DNA of 16,297 nucleotides from a candidate division TA06 bacterium (GTDB lineage Bacteria > Ratteibacteria > UBA8468 > MWAK01), in NCBI GenBank assembly GCA_022704925.1, contig JAKJFK010000015.1, forward strand, positions 1-16,297, given 5' to 3'. This document shows, one piece after another, positions 7,394 to 14,931 of this stretch (the stretch's first letter is position 1; each line of letters starts with the position of its first letter). The notes under the pieces were generated by a model. The model searched no databases, was not told where the DNA came from, and saw only the letters and a program-made list of their open reading frames with translations. The position numbers were made by a program, and so were the translations under genes.

Positions 7394-7428
7394 GGCCGTC
7401 TTCGGTTTGAAGCGGCCCGCCTCTTGCC

Positions 7429-9684
7429 ATGCAGCGCCGATTTACCGGGCTTAAGGCGAATCTTGCTCTGGCCGGGATACTTTCGGCGTTATTCCTGTCC
7501 GGGAGTCTGGAAAGGCTGGAATTGATCAGCCTTGATTTTCGCTTCCGGCATGCCCGGGCCTACCCTCCCCTTTCGGACTCGCTGGCGGTGGTTGGCATTA
7601 CCCAGGGGTGCGTGCAGAGCCTGGGAACCTCCCCCGACCGCTCCCATTATGCCCGTCTGATCTCCTTCCTGAGCCGATCCGGGGCGCACAGCATCATCTC
7701 CGACATCTATTTCCCGCACCAGGGCCCGGCTGGTCAGGATCGGGAATTGGTGGCGGCGGTTCGTTCCGCCGGCAATGTTGTTCTTCCGGTCTTCTCCCCG
7801 GAGGTTCTGGTTCCCAGCGGTCGGCCGGGCGCAATTCATTACCGGGCCGGGAGCCTTCAGAGCAGTTTCCCTGAACTGGAAGCCGCGGCGGCCGGTCTGG
7901 GTCACATCAACATCCACCCGGACCGGGACCAGGTGGTTCGATCGGCTCCGGCCTTCATCGAATACGGGGACCGGACTTATCCTCAACTGGCTCTCGCCGC
8001 GGTCGAGACCGCCCGGCTGCTCGGGCGGGAAGGCGGGGACGGGGTCAAGCCGCCCCCCCTGGATCGCTACGGCCGCTATTACATCAATCACCTGCCGCCG
8101 GATTCCTTCAAGCAAGCCGGCTCCATTTACGCTTTTTCCCGGGTACTCCAGGGACAAGTTCCGGCGTCGGCCTTTCGGGGCCGGATCGTGTTGATCGGCC
8201 AGATCATTCAGGGGCTGAAGAATGCCGACCTGGCGCCAACGCCCTTCGGATATCAATTTGGAGCGCTGGTGGAGGCGAGCGCTCTCAACACCCTGCTTAC
8301 CGGCCGGGTTATCAAAAGAGCGCCGCCCTACTGGACGGTTTTCGGTCTCTTCGGACTGGCCGTGGTGTTGACTCTGACCATCTTTTCAAGCCGAAACCGG
8401 ATTAACCTGCTGGTTTGTCTGGCGGCCACGGCGGCTGTTTTTGCCGGATCATTCTACGTTTTCAAGGCCGGCCGCCTTATTCTGGAAACGATCCCATTCT
8501 GCCTGCTGGTGGTCTCCTCCTACGGGGTCTCCCTGCTGGTTTCACTGCAGGAAGCGATTGCTCTCCGGCGCGATTCGCTGGCCGTGCTTTACCGGGAAGA
8601 GGAGGAGGTGAGCACCCTGATCCGGCCGATCTCGGCCCGCGAAATATCCGAACCTTCTCTGGCCGATCAGAACCTGAATTATTCGCTTAATTTGCGGACT
8701 CCGGAGATGGTGATGCGCATTTTCTCCGATTCGATCGGGGCCGGGGCCGTTCTGATCTACGATTATCAGCCGGAGCTCGCCCGGCCCAGGCCGCTGGCCG
8801 CCAGCGGTTTTCCGGAAGATCTGGCTGGAGAACTGGGCGAGGTGGTGCGCCGGGTCGGCCTCGATGGGAAGGCCTGGCTGGTGAATCGCCCGGTCAATCT
8901 CCGGGAGCCGGTGCTGTCGAAATTATCGAGCCGGGTCAGGAACCTGATGGCCATTCCGCTCGTGTCGGGGACGGCGGTCTCGACCGTGGTGGTGCTCATG
9001 AACAAGACCCCGACCGTTTTTTCTCCGACCAGCAATTTTACCCAGCACGACGTGCAGCTGGTGACCATCATGGCGCTCCAGACGATTATCGCCATCCAGA
9101 ACGCCAAGCTGGGTCTGGCCCTCAAGGACGCGCACCTGGATACCATTCTTCGCCTGGCCCGGGCGGTCGAATACCGTGACCGGGAGACCGGCGAACACAT
9201 CAACCGGATTACCGATTACGTGACCATGATTGCCGAGGGTTTGAAAATATCGCGGCTGGAGGTGGAACTGATTCGCAACGCCATGCCCATGCACGACATC
9301 GGCAAGATCGGCATTCCGGACGCCATCCTCTTGAAGGCCGGGCCGCTCACCGAAGAGGAGCGGCGGGTCATGCAGACCCATACCACCATCGGCGCCCAGA
9401 TTCTGTCCAAGGCCGATTCCGCCATTCTCAAGGCCTCGGAGATCGTGGCCGGGAGTCACCACGAGCGTTTTGACGGCAAGGGCTATCCGAAGGGCCTGGC
9501 CGGCGAGGCGATTCCGCTTTACGGAAGAATAGCCGCTCTGGCCGATGTTTTCGACGCCATCTGCTCCAAGCGCTGCTACAAGGAGGCACTGCCGATTGAA
9601 ACCGGGATCAAAGTTATCCGGGAAGAGAGCGGACGGATGTTCGATCCGGTCCTGGCCGAGATTTTCTTGAAGTGTTTCGCCTGA
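7429..9684 (+). CDS. CHASE2-GAF-HD-GYP cyclic di-GMP phosphodiesterase
   Basis: The 751-residue membrane sensor has an N-terminal helix (about 11-27), a periplasmic CHASE2 domain (about 30-295; LDFRFRHAR, HYARLISFLSRSGA, GRIVLIGQ), three closely spaced TM helices (about 301-372), a GAF-like domain (about 420-560) and a C-terminal HD-GYP domain (about 565-751). Metal and catalytic residues look complete: H590, HD at 622-623 in MHDIGK, H651, H677-H678 and D706, with the signature HHERFDGKGYP (677-687) in which GYP is intact. HD-GYP enzymes hydrolyse cyclic di-GMP to pGpG or GMP. CHASE2 senses unknown extracellular signals. It follows the prepilin-FecR gene closely and opposes the diguanylate cyclase upstream. 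The ATG at 7429 has no good ribosome site, so coupling to the preceding gene is possible. Confidence 0.93.
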   Translation: MQRRFTGLKANLALAGILSALFLSGSLERLELISLDFRFRHARAYPPLSDSLAVVGITQGCVQSLGTSPDRSHYARLISFLSRSGAHSIISDIYFPHQGPAGQDRELVAAVRSAGNVVLPVFSPEVLVPSGRPGAIHYRAGSLQSSFPELEAAAAGLGHINIHPDRDQVVRSAPAFIEYGDRTYPQLALAAVETARLLGREGGDGVKPPPLDRYGRYYINHLPPDSFKQAGSIYAFSRVLQGQVPASAFRGRIVLIGQIIQGLKNADLAPTPFGYQFGALVEASALNTLLTGRVIKRAPPYWTVFGLFGLAVVLTLTIFSSRNRINLLVCLAATAAVFAGSFYVFKAGRLILETIPFCLLVVSSYGVSLLVSLQEAIALRRDSLAVLYREEEEVSTLIRPISAREISEPSLADQNLNYSLNLRTPEMVMRIFSDSIGAGAVLIYDYQPELARPRPLAASGFPEDLAGELGEVVRRVGLDGKAWLVNRPVNLREPVLSKLSSRVRNLMAIPLVSGTAVSTVVVLMNKTPTVFSPTSNFTQHDVQLVTIMALQTIIAIQNAKLGLALKDAHLDTILRLARAVEYRDRETGEHINRITDYVTMIAEGLKISRLEVELIRNAMPMHDIGKIGIPDAILLKAGPLTEEERRVMQTHTTIGAQILSKADSAILKASEIVAGSHHERFDGKGYPKGLAGEAIPLYGRIAALADVFDAICSKRCYKEALPIETGIKVIREESGRMFDPVLAEIFLKCFA

Positions 9685-9697
9685 GTCGGAGTTGACT

Positions 9698-10750
9698 GTG
9701 CTGAATAATGCTGTTTCCGGGCGTTTGTCGACCCGGACCGGCCTGCTGAACAAAGCCTCACTGAAACTGGCCGCCTGGATCGATTTGCCCGAATCCGAAT
9801 GCCTTCAACAGGTACGCCGGCTGGAGGCCGACCCCGTTTTTCAGAAGATGCTCTCCTACCGGGTGCTTCAACGCGAAAGGTTTCACGGGGTTTCGCCGGC
9901 GGTCTTCAGGCTGGCGCCGGAAAGGGATGTCCCCTCTTTCGTTTCGGGTTTCCGGGGTTCCGAAAAGGAAATGGCGGCGGTCGAACTGATACGCAAACTG
10001 GGACGGCCCGACTTCGAGAAGTTTTTTCTGCTGCCGGAACGTCTTTATACCGTGGCCGAGATTTCCAGGGCCACCGGGTTGAGTTCCCAGGAAATCGGCA
10101 TGCTGGCTGACGCCTTGAACAATTTTACGCCCGGTTTTTACTCACCCGCCGAGTTGCCGGGTCGGCGGGACCCTTTACCGGGCCGACCTTTGACGGTGGT
10201 GGCCGGGTTGACCTGGAGTGAAGGCAAGCCGGTGCTTGAGGACTGTGTCTTCGACCTCTGCCGGGGGCGGTATCGTCTGGATCCGGCTCGTTTGGCCGAG
10301 TTGAGGCAGGAATTGACCGCCGAGCAGCGGAAGCGATTGAGCCGGATCGTGGAAGAGATCAACTGGATTAACCGGCGGCGCAGCGTGATTTACCGGGTTT
10401 TGAAGGGGGTGGTGGAAGTTCAGCGGAAATTCCTGGTCAGCGGCGATCCGGATGATTTAAACGGCTTAACCCAGCGGGAGCTGAGCCTTTCCCTGGGCCT
10501 GATTCCGTCCACCCTGAACCGGGCCCTGCGGAACCGGGCCCTGCGCCTCGACTCCGGTCAGGTGATTCCGCTCAAGGAACTGCTGCCGGGTCGGAATTAC
10601 CGGGTGCGCCGGCTTATCCGGCTGATTCTCAAGCGCGAAGCCGGCCGAAGAGTGACCGACCGGGAACTTCAAGTTCTGCTGCTGCGTGATTACCGGGTCC
10701 GGCTGGCCCGGCGGACCGTCAATTTATACCGTCGTTCAGCTGGAACCTGA
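9698..10750 (+). CDS. Short, divergent sigma-54 (RpoN)-like protein
   Basis: The 350-residue protein is read from GTG 9698, because GGAG (9688-9691) sits 6 bases before it; TTG 9692 in the same frame has no usable spacing. The C-terminal third follows the sigma-54 DNA-binding region: a helix-turn-helix, LTQRELSLSLGLIPSTLNRA (257-276), then PLKELL and an RpoN box LARRTVNLYRR (336-346; the family consensus is ARRTVAKYRE). The middle resembles the core-binding domain (AEISRATGLSSQEI, about 120-133; INWINRRR, about 221-228). The N-terminus keeps only a fragment of region I (LPESECLQQVRRLEADP, 30-46) and no Gln-rich start or acidic region II; RpoN is usually 450-500 residues. Sigma-54 factors direct core RNA polymerase to -24/-12 promoters and need an AAA+ activator, one of which is encoded next door. 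It may be a specialised factor or a competitor of true RpoN; its activity is unproven. Confidence 0.72.
   Translation: MLNNAVSGRLSTRTGLLNKASLKLAAWIDLPESECLQQVRRLEADPVFQKMLSYRVLQRERFHGVSPAVFRLAPERDVPSFVSGFRGSEKEMAAVELIRKLGRPDFEKFFLLPERLYTVAEISRATGLSSQEIGMLADALNNFTPGFYSPAELPGRRDPLPGRPLTVVAGLTWSEGKPVLEDCVFDLCRGRYRLDPARLAELRQELTAEQRKRLSRIVEEINWINRRRSVIYRVLKGVVEVQRKFLVSGDPDDLNGLTQRELSLSLGLIPSTLNRALRNRALRLDSGQVIPLKELLPGRNYRVRRLIRLILKREAGRRVTDRELQVLLLRDYRVRLARRTVNLYRRSAGT
10736..10750. other. Tail-to-tail coding overlap of the sigma-54-like gene and its activator gene
   Basis: The stop of the + strand sigma-54-like gene (TGA 10748-10750) lies beyond the stop of the - strand regulator gene (TGA on the - strand, 10736-10738), so 15 bases code on both strands. 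There is no room for a separate terminator between them, so transcripts from both sides probably run into each other. Confidence 0.8.
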
Positions 10751-12103
10751 ACCGTTTGAAAGTCCGAGTTTTTCCATCCGGTAGCTCAATATGCGCCGGG
10801 TGGTCCTGAGTATTTCCGCCGCCCGGCTTTTTACGCCGCCGCTCTTCTTGATAGCCTCTCCGATCAAAAATTTTTCATACTCCTGCAGGGCTTCCTCCAG
10901 GGATTTGTTTTCCGGCTGCAGCTTCGGATTCGCTGCCGGATTGTTCAGGATACCCTCCAGATGGGCGGGCTGGAGCACCGGGACGTCGGCGTGCAGAACC
11001 AGCAGCCGTTCAACGATGTTTTTCAGTTCCCGGACATTGCCCGGCCAGTCATAATTCTGAAGCCGCTCTTTCAATTCGTCGGAAAAGGCGGTGGTTTCGG
11101 TGTGCAGGCTCGGCCTGAGCTGGTTGAAGAAGTGGTCGACCAGCCGGGGGATGTCGCCGCGACGGTCGCGCAGCGGAGGGATCCGGATGGTGACCACGTT
11201 AAGACGGTAATAGAAGTCTTCCCGGAAGCTCCGGCGGCCGATCTCTTCTTCGAGGTTCTTGGAGGTGGCGGCCAGCACCCGGGCCTCGGTTCTGACCAGG
11301 CGGGTGCCGCCGAGCCGGAAGAATTCCTTTTCCTGGAGGACGCGCAGCAGTTTTACCTGGGTGGTCAATGGCATGTCGCCCACCTCGTCGAGGAAGAAGG
11401 TCCCGTCCCGGACGATGTCAAACATGCCCGGCTTGCGGGTGGAGGCGTCGGTGAAGGCGCCTTTTTCGTGGCCGAAAAGTTCGCTTTCAAAAAGGTTCTC
11501 CGGCAGGGCGGCGCAATGGACGGCCACAAACGGGTTCCCCTGGCGCGGGCTGCGTTGATGGATGAGCCGGGCCACCACTTCCTTGCCTACCCCGCTTTCG
11601 CCCCGGATGAGCACGCTGGAATCGGTCCGGGCCACCAGTTCCACCTCGTTGATGATCCGTTTCGCGGCCGGGCTGTCCCCGACGAACTCGTTGGATTGGC
11701 AATCGCGGTTGATGCGCTTGAGATAGTCCAGTTCGGAACGGAGTTTCTGGACGTCCAGCATGCGTTCGATGGTGTGTTGCAGCTCCTCGTTATCGAAGGA
11801 CTTGGTCAGGTATTCGATCGCGCCCAGCCTGATGGCCTCAACCACGGTCTTGATCCGGTCCACGGCGCTGAGCATGATGATGGGCAGTTCCTGGTTGACC
11901 GAGCGGACTTTTTTCAGGACCTCCAGGCCATCCATATCGGGCATTATCACATCCAGGATCATCAGGTCGGGCTCTTCCTCGAGAAGTTCCAGGGCCCGCT
12001 GCCCGTTGTTGGCGGTGCTGATCTGGTATTTATCCTTGAGCAGAATGCGCAAGGTTTCACAGACGCTGGTTTCGTCGTCGACGATCAGGATCTTTTTCAG
12101 CAT
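10736..12103 (-). CDS. NtrC-family sigma-54-dependent response regulator
   Basis: The 455-residue protein has a receiver domain (1-115; DD at 9-10, phospho-acceptor D51 in LMILDVIMPDMDG, K101), a central AAA+ domain (about 138-375) and a Fis-type helix-turn-helix (about 410-450; SRAAEILRTTRRILSYRMEKLGL in part). Walker A is GESGVGKE (168-175) and Walker B FFLDEVGD. The sigma-54 contact loop reads GAFTDA (215-220), not GAFTGA. In the receiver the Lys is followed by Ser (LTKSF), not the usual Pro. Such proteins bind upstream enhancers and use ATP to open sigma-54 promoters after phosphorylation. The cognate kinase is encoded 33 bases upstream on the same strand, and the gene end overlaps the convergent sigma-54-like gene by 15 bases. 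A purine-rich GAGGGGGAA precedes the ATG. The target genes are probably the pilus block, by context only. Confidence 0.93.
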   Translation of the reverse strand: MLKKILIVDDETSVCETLRILLKDKYQISTANNGQRALELLEEEPDLMILDVIMPDMDGLEVLKKVRSVNQELPIIMLSAVDRIKTVVEAIRLGAIEYLTKSFDNEELQHTIERMLDVQKLRSELDYLKRINRDCQSNEFVGDSPAAKRIINEVELVARTDSSVLIRGESGVGKEVVARLIHQRSPRQGNPFVAVHCAALPENLFESELFGHEKGAFTDASTRKPGMFDIVRDGTFFLDEVGDMPLTTQVKLLRVLQEKEFFRLGGTRLVRTEARVLAATSKNLEEEIGRRSFREDFYYRLNVVTIRIPPLRDRRGDIPRLVDHFFNQLRPSLHTETTAFSDELKERLQNYDWPGNVRELKNIVERLLVLHADVPVLQPAHLEGILNNPAANPKLQPENKSLEEALQEYEKFLIGEAIKKSGGVKSRAAEILRTTRRILSYRMEKLGLSNGSGSS

Positions 12104-12136
12104 TTTATTCCCCCTCGGAAAGGATGGGAGTCTTCG

Positions 12137-13567
12137 TCAACCCCGGCCGGTCAGCACCGGCAGCGTGACGCGGCAGGTTGTCCCGTGGCCGGGCCGGCTT
12201 TCTATTTCGATGCTGCCGCCGTGTTCCTGGACGATGCGCCGGCAGATGGGAAGGCCCAGTCCCATGCCTTTTGTCTTGGTGGTGTAGAAGGGCGAGAAGA
12301 CCTCTTCCACCTGTCCGGGGACGAGGCCGGACCCGTTGTCACGAAATTCTATGCGCAGCGCCGGGCCGGATTCGAGCCGGGCCGGCAGGGTCCGGATTTC
12401 GATCTGTCCGTTCCGCCCCTTGCGGATCGCTTCCCGGGCGTTATCCATCAAGCAGCCGAAGGCCTTGATCAGCCGGTCCCGGTCCGCGTTGACCCAGACC
12501 GTTTCTTCACTCTCGGCCGGCGGGGAGATCCTGGGGCCGCCTTCGGTTTCCGCCTTGCGGATCACGTCGGCCAGGATTTCATTCAGCGGGCAGGGCTTCA
12601 GGTGCAGTTCACCCGGCTCGGAAAACTCGAAGAGTTCGGCGATGATTCCATTCAGGCGTTCCACTTCCCGGTTAACGATCTTGAAAAAATTGTCCCGGAA
12701 TTCCGGGTCCTGATATTTTTCGGGAAAAAGCTGGACGAAGGTCTTGATGGAAACCAGCGGATTCTTGATCTGGTGCGCCATGCTGCCGGCCAGCTGGTAC
12801 CAGTAGTTGAGCCGTTCGAGTTCGCGGACCTTGGTTTCCAAACGCTCCTTTTCGGTCAGGTCCAGCAGCACGATGACCGCACCCTCCACCCTTTCGTTGT
12901 CGTCGTGCATAAGACGGGCGTGGACCTGGAGCGGGGTCCCGGTCGGCTGGTAGACCAGCCGTTTTTCGTGTTCCGCATCCGTCTCCCGGAGAACGCGCCA
13001 GAAGAGGTCGGCCAGCTGGGAGCCGGCCCGCTGGATATCCTGCCCGACCATTTCATCTTTGGCAAGGCGCAGCATTTCGGAGGCCCGGTCGTTGAAGGTG
13101 AAGATCCGGCCCTCCCGATCGGCGGCGATCACTCCGGCGGCCAGATCACGGAAGATCATTTCCTGTTCCTTTTTTGACCTGGCGATGCGGTGGTAAAGAC
13201 GGACATTTTCAACCATCAGGCCCAGGTGAGAGGCCAGGAAAACGGCCAGATCCAGTTCCGTTTCGGTGAACCCGCTGCCCCGGACCTTGTTGCCGAGCGC
13301 GATGAAGCCGTTGACCCGGCCTTGGGAGAAGAGCGGGACACAGAGCCAGGCCTGAAGCAGCGACAATTCCCGGCGGATCGCCTCGGCTTCCGACGCCGGA
13401 ACCGGGAGCCGGTCAATTTCCCAGCGCGCGACCAGTTGCCGTTCGCTGGTCAGGCGCCTGATCAGCGGATTGGCAAGATCGAAATCAAGCTGTCCCGAGA
13501 TTTCCGGATCCCAACCGGTGCCGGACTGAAAACGGAACTGGCCCGATTCTTCCAGGAAGAGGGCCAC
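12137..13567 (-). CDS. Sensor histidine kinase (GAF-PAS-HisKA-HATPase); N-terminus uncertain
   Basis: Read from GTG at 13567 the product has 476 residues: most of a GAF domain (to about 125), a PAS domain (about 130-240; GVIAADREGRIFTFNDRA), a HisKA helix with the phospho-acceptor in SMAHQIKNPL (H265) and a HATPase domain with N box LMDNAREAI (N376), DNGSG (410-414) and GMGLGLP (434-440). No TM helix is seen, so it is probably cytoplasmic. It would phosphorylate the NtrC-type regulator encoded 33 bases downstream. The start is in doubt: the same frame stays open to 13807 and reads like the beginning of the GAF domain (RVFDAGEFWDSLAAALSETF), but has no ATG, GTG or TTG, only CTG (for example at 13786). 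GTG 13567 cuts the GAF domain and has no ribosome site. The gene may use a CTG start, or be truncated at its 5' end. Confidence 0.85.
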   Translation of the reverse strand: MALFLEESGQFRFQSGTGWDPEISGQLDFDLANPLIRRLTSERQLVARWEIDRLPVPASEAEAIRRELSLLQAWLCVPLFSQGRVNGFIALGNKVRGSGFTETELDLAVFLASHLGLMVENVRLYHRIARSKKEQEMIFRDLAAGVIAADREGRIFTFNDRASEMLRLAKDEMVGQDIQRAGSQLADLFWRVLRETDAEHEKRLVYQPTGTPLQVHARLMHDDNERVEGAVIVLLDLTEKERLETKVRELERLNYWYQLAGSMAHQIKNPLVSIKTFVQLFPEKYQDPEFRDNFFKIVNREVERLNGIIAELFEFSEPGELHLKPCPLNEILADVIRKAETEGGPRISPPAESEETVWVNADRDRLIKAFGCLMDNAREAIRKGRNGQIEIRTLPARLESGPALRIEFRDNGSGLVPGQVEEVFSPFYTTKTKGMGLGLPICRRIVQEHGGSIEIESRPGHGTTCRVTLPVLTGRG

Positions 13568-13792
13568 CCGGGAGAGGCCGAAGGTTTCAGAGAGCGCGGC
13601 CGCCAGGGAATCCCAGAATTCCCCGGCGTCGAAGACCCGGGCCAGGGTTCCGGCAAAACGCGGGAAGGCCGCCTGGTAGAGATCCCGCCCGGGGGCTGAT
13701 TCTCCGGCCGTGGCCGAGTGGTGGCCGGAGAGAGCCGGCCGTTTTTCCAGCGCCCGCTTTTCAGCGAAGAGCCGGCCGCGTTCCAGGGCGTT
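13568..13792 (-). other. Probable 5' coding extension of the histidine kinase, without a standard start codon
   Basis: If the kinase began at GTG 13567, this would be a 225-base divergent spacer before pilN. Instead the kinase frame continues through all of it with coding-like sequence, including LYQAAFPRFAGTLARVFDAG and the first helix of the GAF domain, and is stopped only by TAA (- strand, 13808-13810) inside codons 6-7 of pilN. I found no ATG, GTG or TTG in that frame, and no convincing promoter for either gene in the interval. Confidence 0.55.
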
Positions 13793-14341
13793 ATGGTCGA
13801 GATCAACTTAATTCGAAAACGGATTCTGCGGCCGGCCTCGGAGCGGAGACTCGTCTCGATTCTTGTTTACCTGGTGCTGGGAATGGTCGGTTTGACCCTG
13901 CTGGCCATTTTCATCCCCTACGCGGCCAACCTGAAGATCATCGAAGGTTATCGCCAGAAGATCAGGGTCGCCGAGGCGGAGTGGGAAACGAATTTCCGTC
14001 CCCAGCCGGCGGCCGGTGCTCCGGAGCGCCGCCAGCTGGAGGAGTTGAAGAACTTCAAGCCCCTCTTTCAGGGACGCCTGCTGATGGCTCCGAAACTCTC
14101 GGCCCTGGCCGCCCAGGCGGAGCCCGGCCTGGTTCTGAGCGGCGTCAGGTTCGACGGAACCAAAATGGCCCTGGAGGGAGAGGGGCGGCGCGATAACCAG
14201 ACGATGGTCGCGGTGGTAAGGCTGGTCAACCGGCTCAATGCCACGCCGGCCTTCCGGGAGGGTTTCCAGGAACTCCGGATCAAGTGGATTCGTCAGGACC
14301 AGGACCGGTTCCGGTTCCTGGTGGAGGCGTCCCGTCAATGA
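13793..14341 (+). CDS. pilN: PilN-like inner-membrane assembly protein
   Basis: The 182-residue product begins MVEINLIRKR, close to the usual (M)xxINLLP start of PilN, whose short N-terminal peptide binds PilM. One TM helix follows (about 20-42), then a coiled-coil-like stretch (48-95) and a small alpha/beta domain (about 100-178; LSGVRFDGTKMALEGEG). An in-frame start at 13718 would add an unrelated N-terminus, so ATG 13793 is preferred; AGGG at 13785-13788 is a weak ribosome site. PilN pairs with PilO to form the inner-membrane alignment complex of type IV pili; MshI2 and GspL are relatives. The stop overlaps the next start (ATGA). No pilM lies upstream: the neighbouring sequence belongs to the divergent histidine kinase. 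Confidence 0.8.
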   Translation: MVEINLIRKRILRPASERRLVSILVYLVLGMVGLTLLAIFIPYAANLKIIEGYRQKIRVAEAEWETNFRPQPAAGAPERRQLEELKNFKPLFQGRLLMAPKLSALAAQAEPGLVLSGVRFDGTKMALEGEGRRDNQTMVAVVRLVNRLNATPAFREGFQELRIKWIRQDQDRFRFLVEASRQ

Positions 14342-14931
14342 TTTCCAGAAAATTAATCGGCGGCCTGGTGCTGGCGGCCCTGCTCTGTTTCTTCTTCTAC
14401 CTGGTCGTTCATTCCATGGTGCTGGCGCCCCAGTTCCGGGAGATCAAAAGCCTTAAGGGGCAGCTGCTTTCCATGGAATCCCTGCCGGCCGTGGACGCGG
14501 CCTCGGCCTCCTTTCTCAGGCTTGCCGCTTCGTTCCGTTCGGCCGCCGCCCGGCTCGATCAGTGCCTGCTCGAAGGAGACGGCCTGCCGGTATTGACCTT
14601 GAGCCGGCTGGCCGGCCGGAGCGGGGTCAGCCTGATTGCCGTGGAACCGGCCGCCGGCCAGGCCGGCACCGACAGCGGTCTCTTCAACCCGGTTGATTTC
14701 CAGGTTTCCTTTTCCGGTTCCTACCGGGCCACGGCCGATTACATCCACGCGCTGGAGCACGACGCCATTTTCTTCCAGGTCCGGCAGCTGGCCGCAGGCC
14801 TTTCCGATACCGCGGACCAGACGGAAATTCTTTTACGCTGTTACACCAGGAGAGAGGGGGCACCGGGGAGTGCCGGCGGCTCCGGCCCGGCGGCCGTCCG
14901 CAAGGCCGGGGCGCCGGAAAAGGGCCTGTGA
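14338..14931 (+). CDS. pilO: PilO-like inner-membrane assembly protein
   Basis: The 197-residue product starts at ATG 14338 in an ATGA overlap with pilN; upstream in-frame starts would run inside pilN. It has an N-terminal TM helix (about 6-29), a periplasmic coiled coil (33-80) and a ferredoxin-like domain (about 82-170) with the PilO-type strand VDFQVSFSGSYRATADYIHALE (in part), which recalls the V.l.l.G.Y..l..Fl..le pattern of the family. The last 30 residues are a Gly/Ala/Pro-rich tail. PilO forms a heterodimer with PilN in the periplasm and links the cytoplasmic motor to the secretin through PilP. MshJ or GspM are alternative names for the same fold. It overlaps the next gene by four bases (GTGA). 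Confidence 0.78.
   Translation: MISRKLIGGLVLAALLCFFFYLVVHSMVLAPQFREIKSLKGQLLSMESLPAVDAASASFLRLAASFRSAAARLDQCLLEGDGLPVLTLSRLAGRSGVSLIAVEPAAGQAGTDSGLFNPVDFQVSFSGSYRATADYIHALEHDAIFFQVRQLAAGLSDTADQTEILLRCYTRREGAPGSAGGSGPAAVRKAGAPEKGL

Noticed and set aside
10961-13177. Very long + strand open frame (738 codons) across the regulator and kinase genes
   Set aside because: It is antisense to two genes with complete receiver, AAA+, HisKA and HATPase motifs; its composition (many Gly, Pro, Asp, His, Gln) is typical of a shadow frame in GC-rich DNA.
13718-13792. Longer N-terminus for PilN from an earlier in-frame start
   Set aside because: The added residues do not resemble PilN, whose family start (MVEINLI) lies at 13793, and the region is better explained as kinase coding sequence on the other strand.
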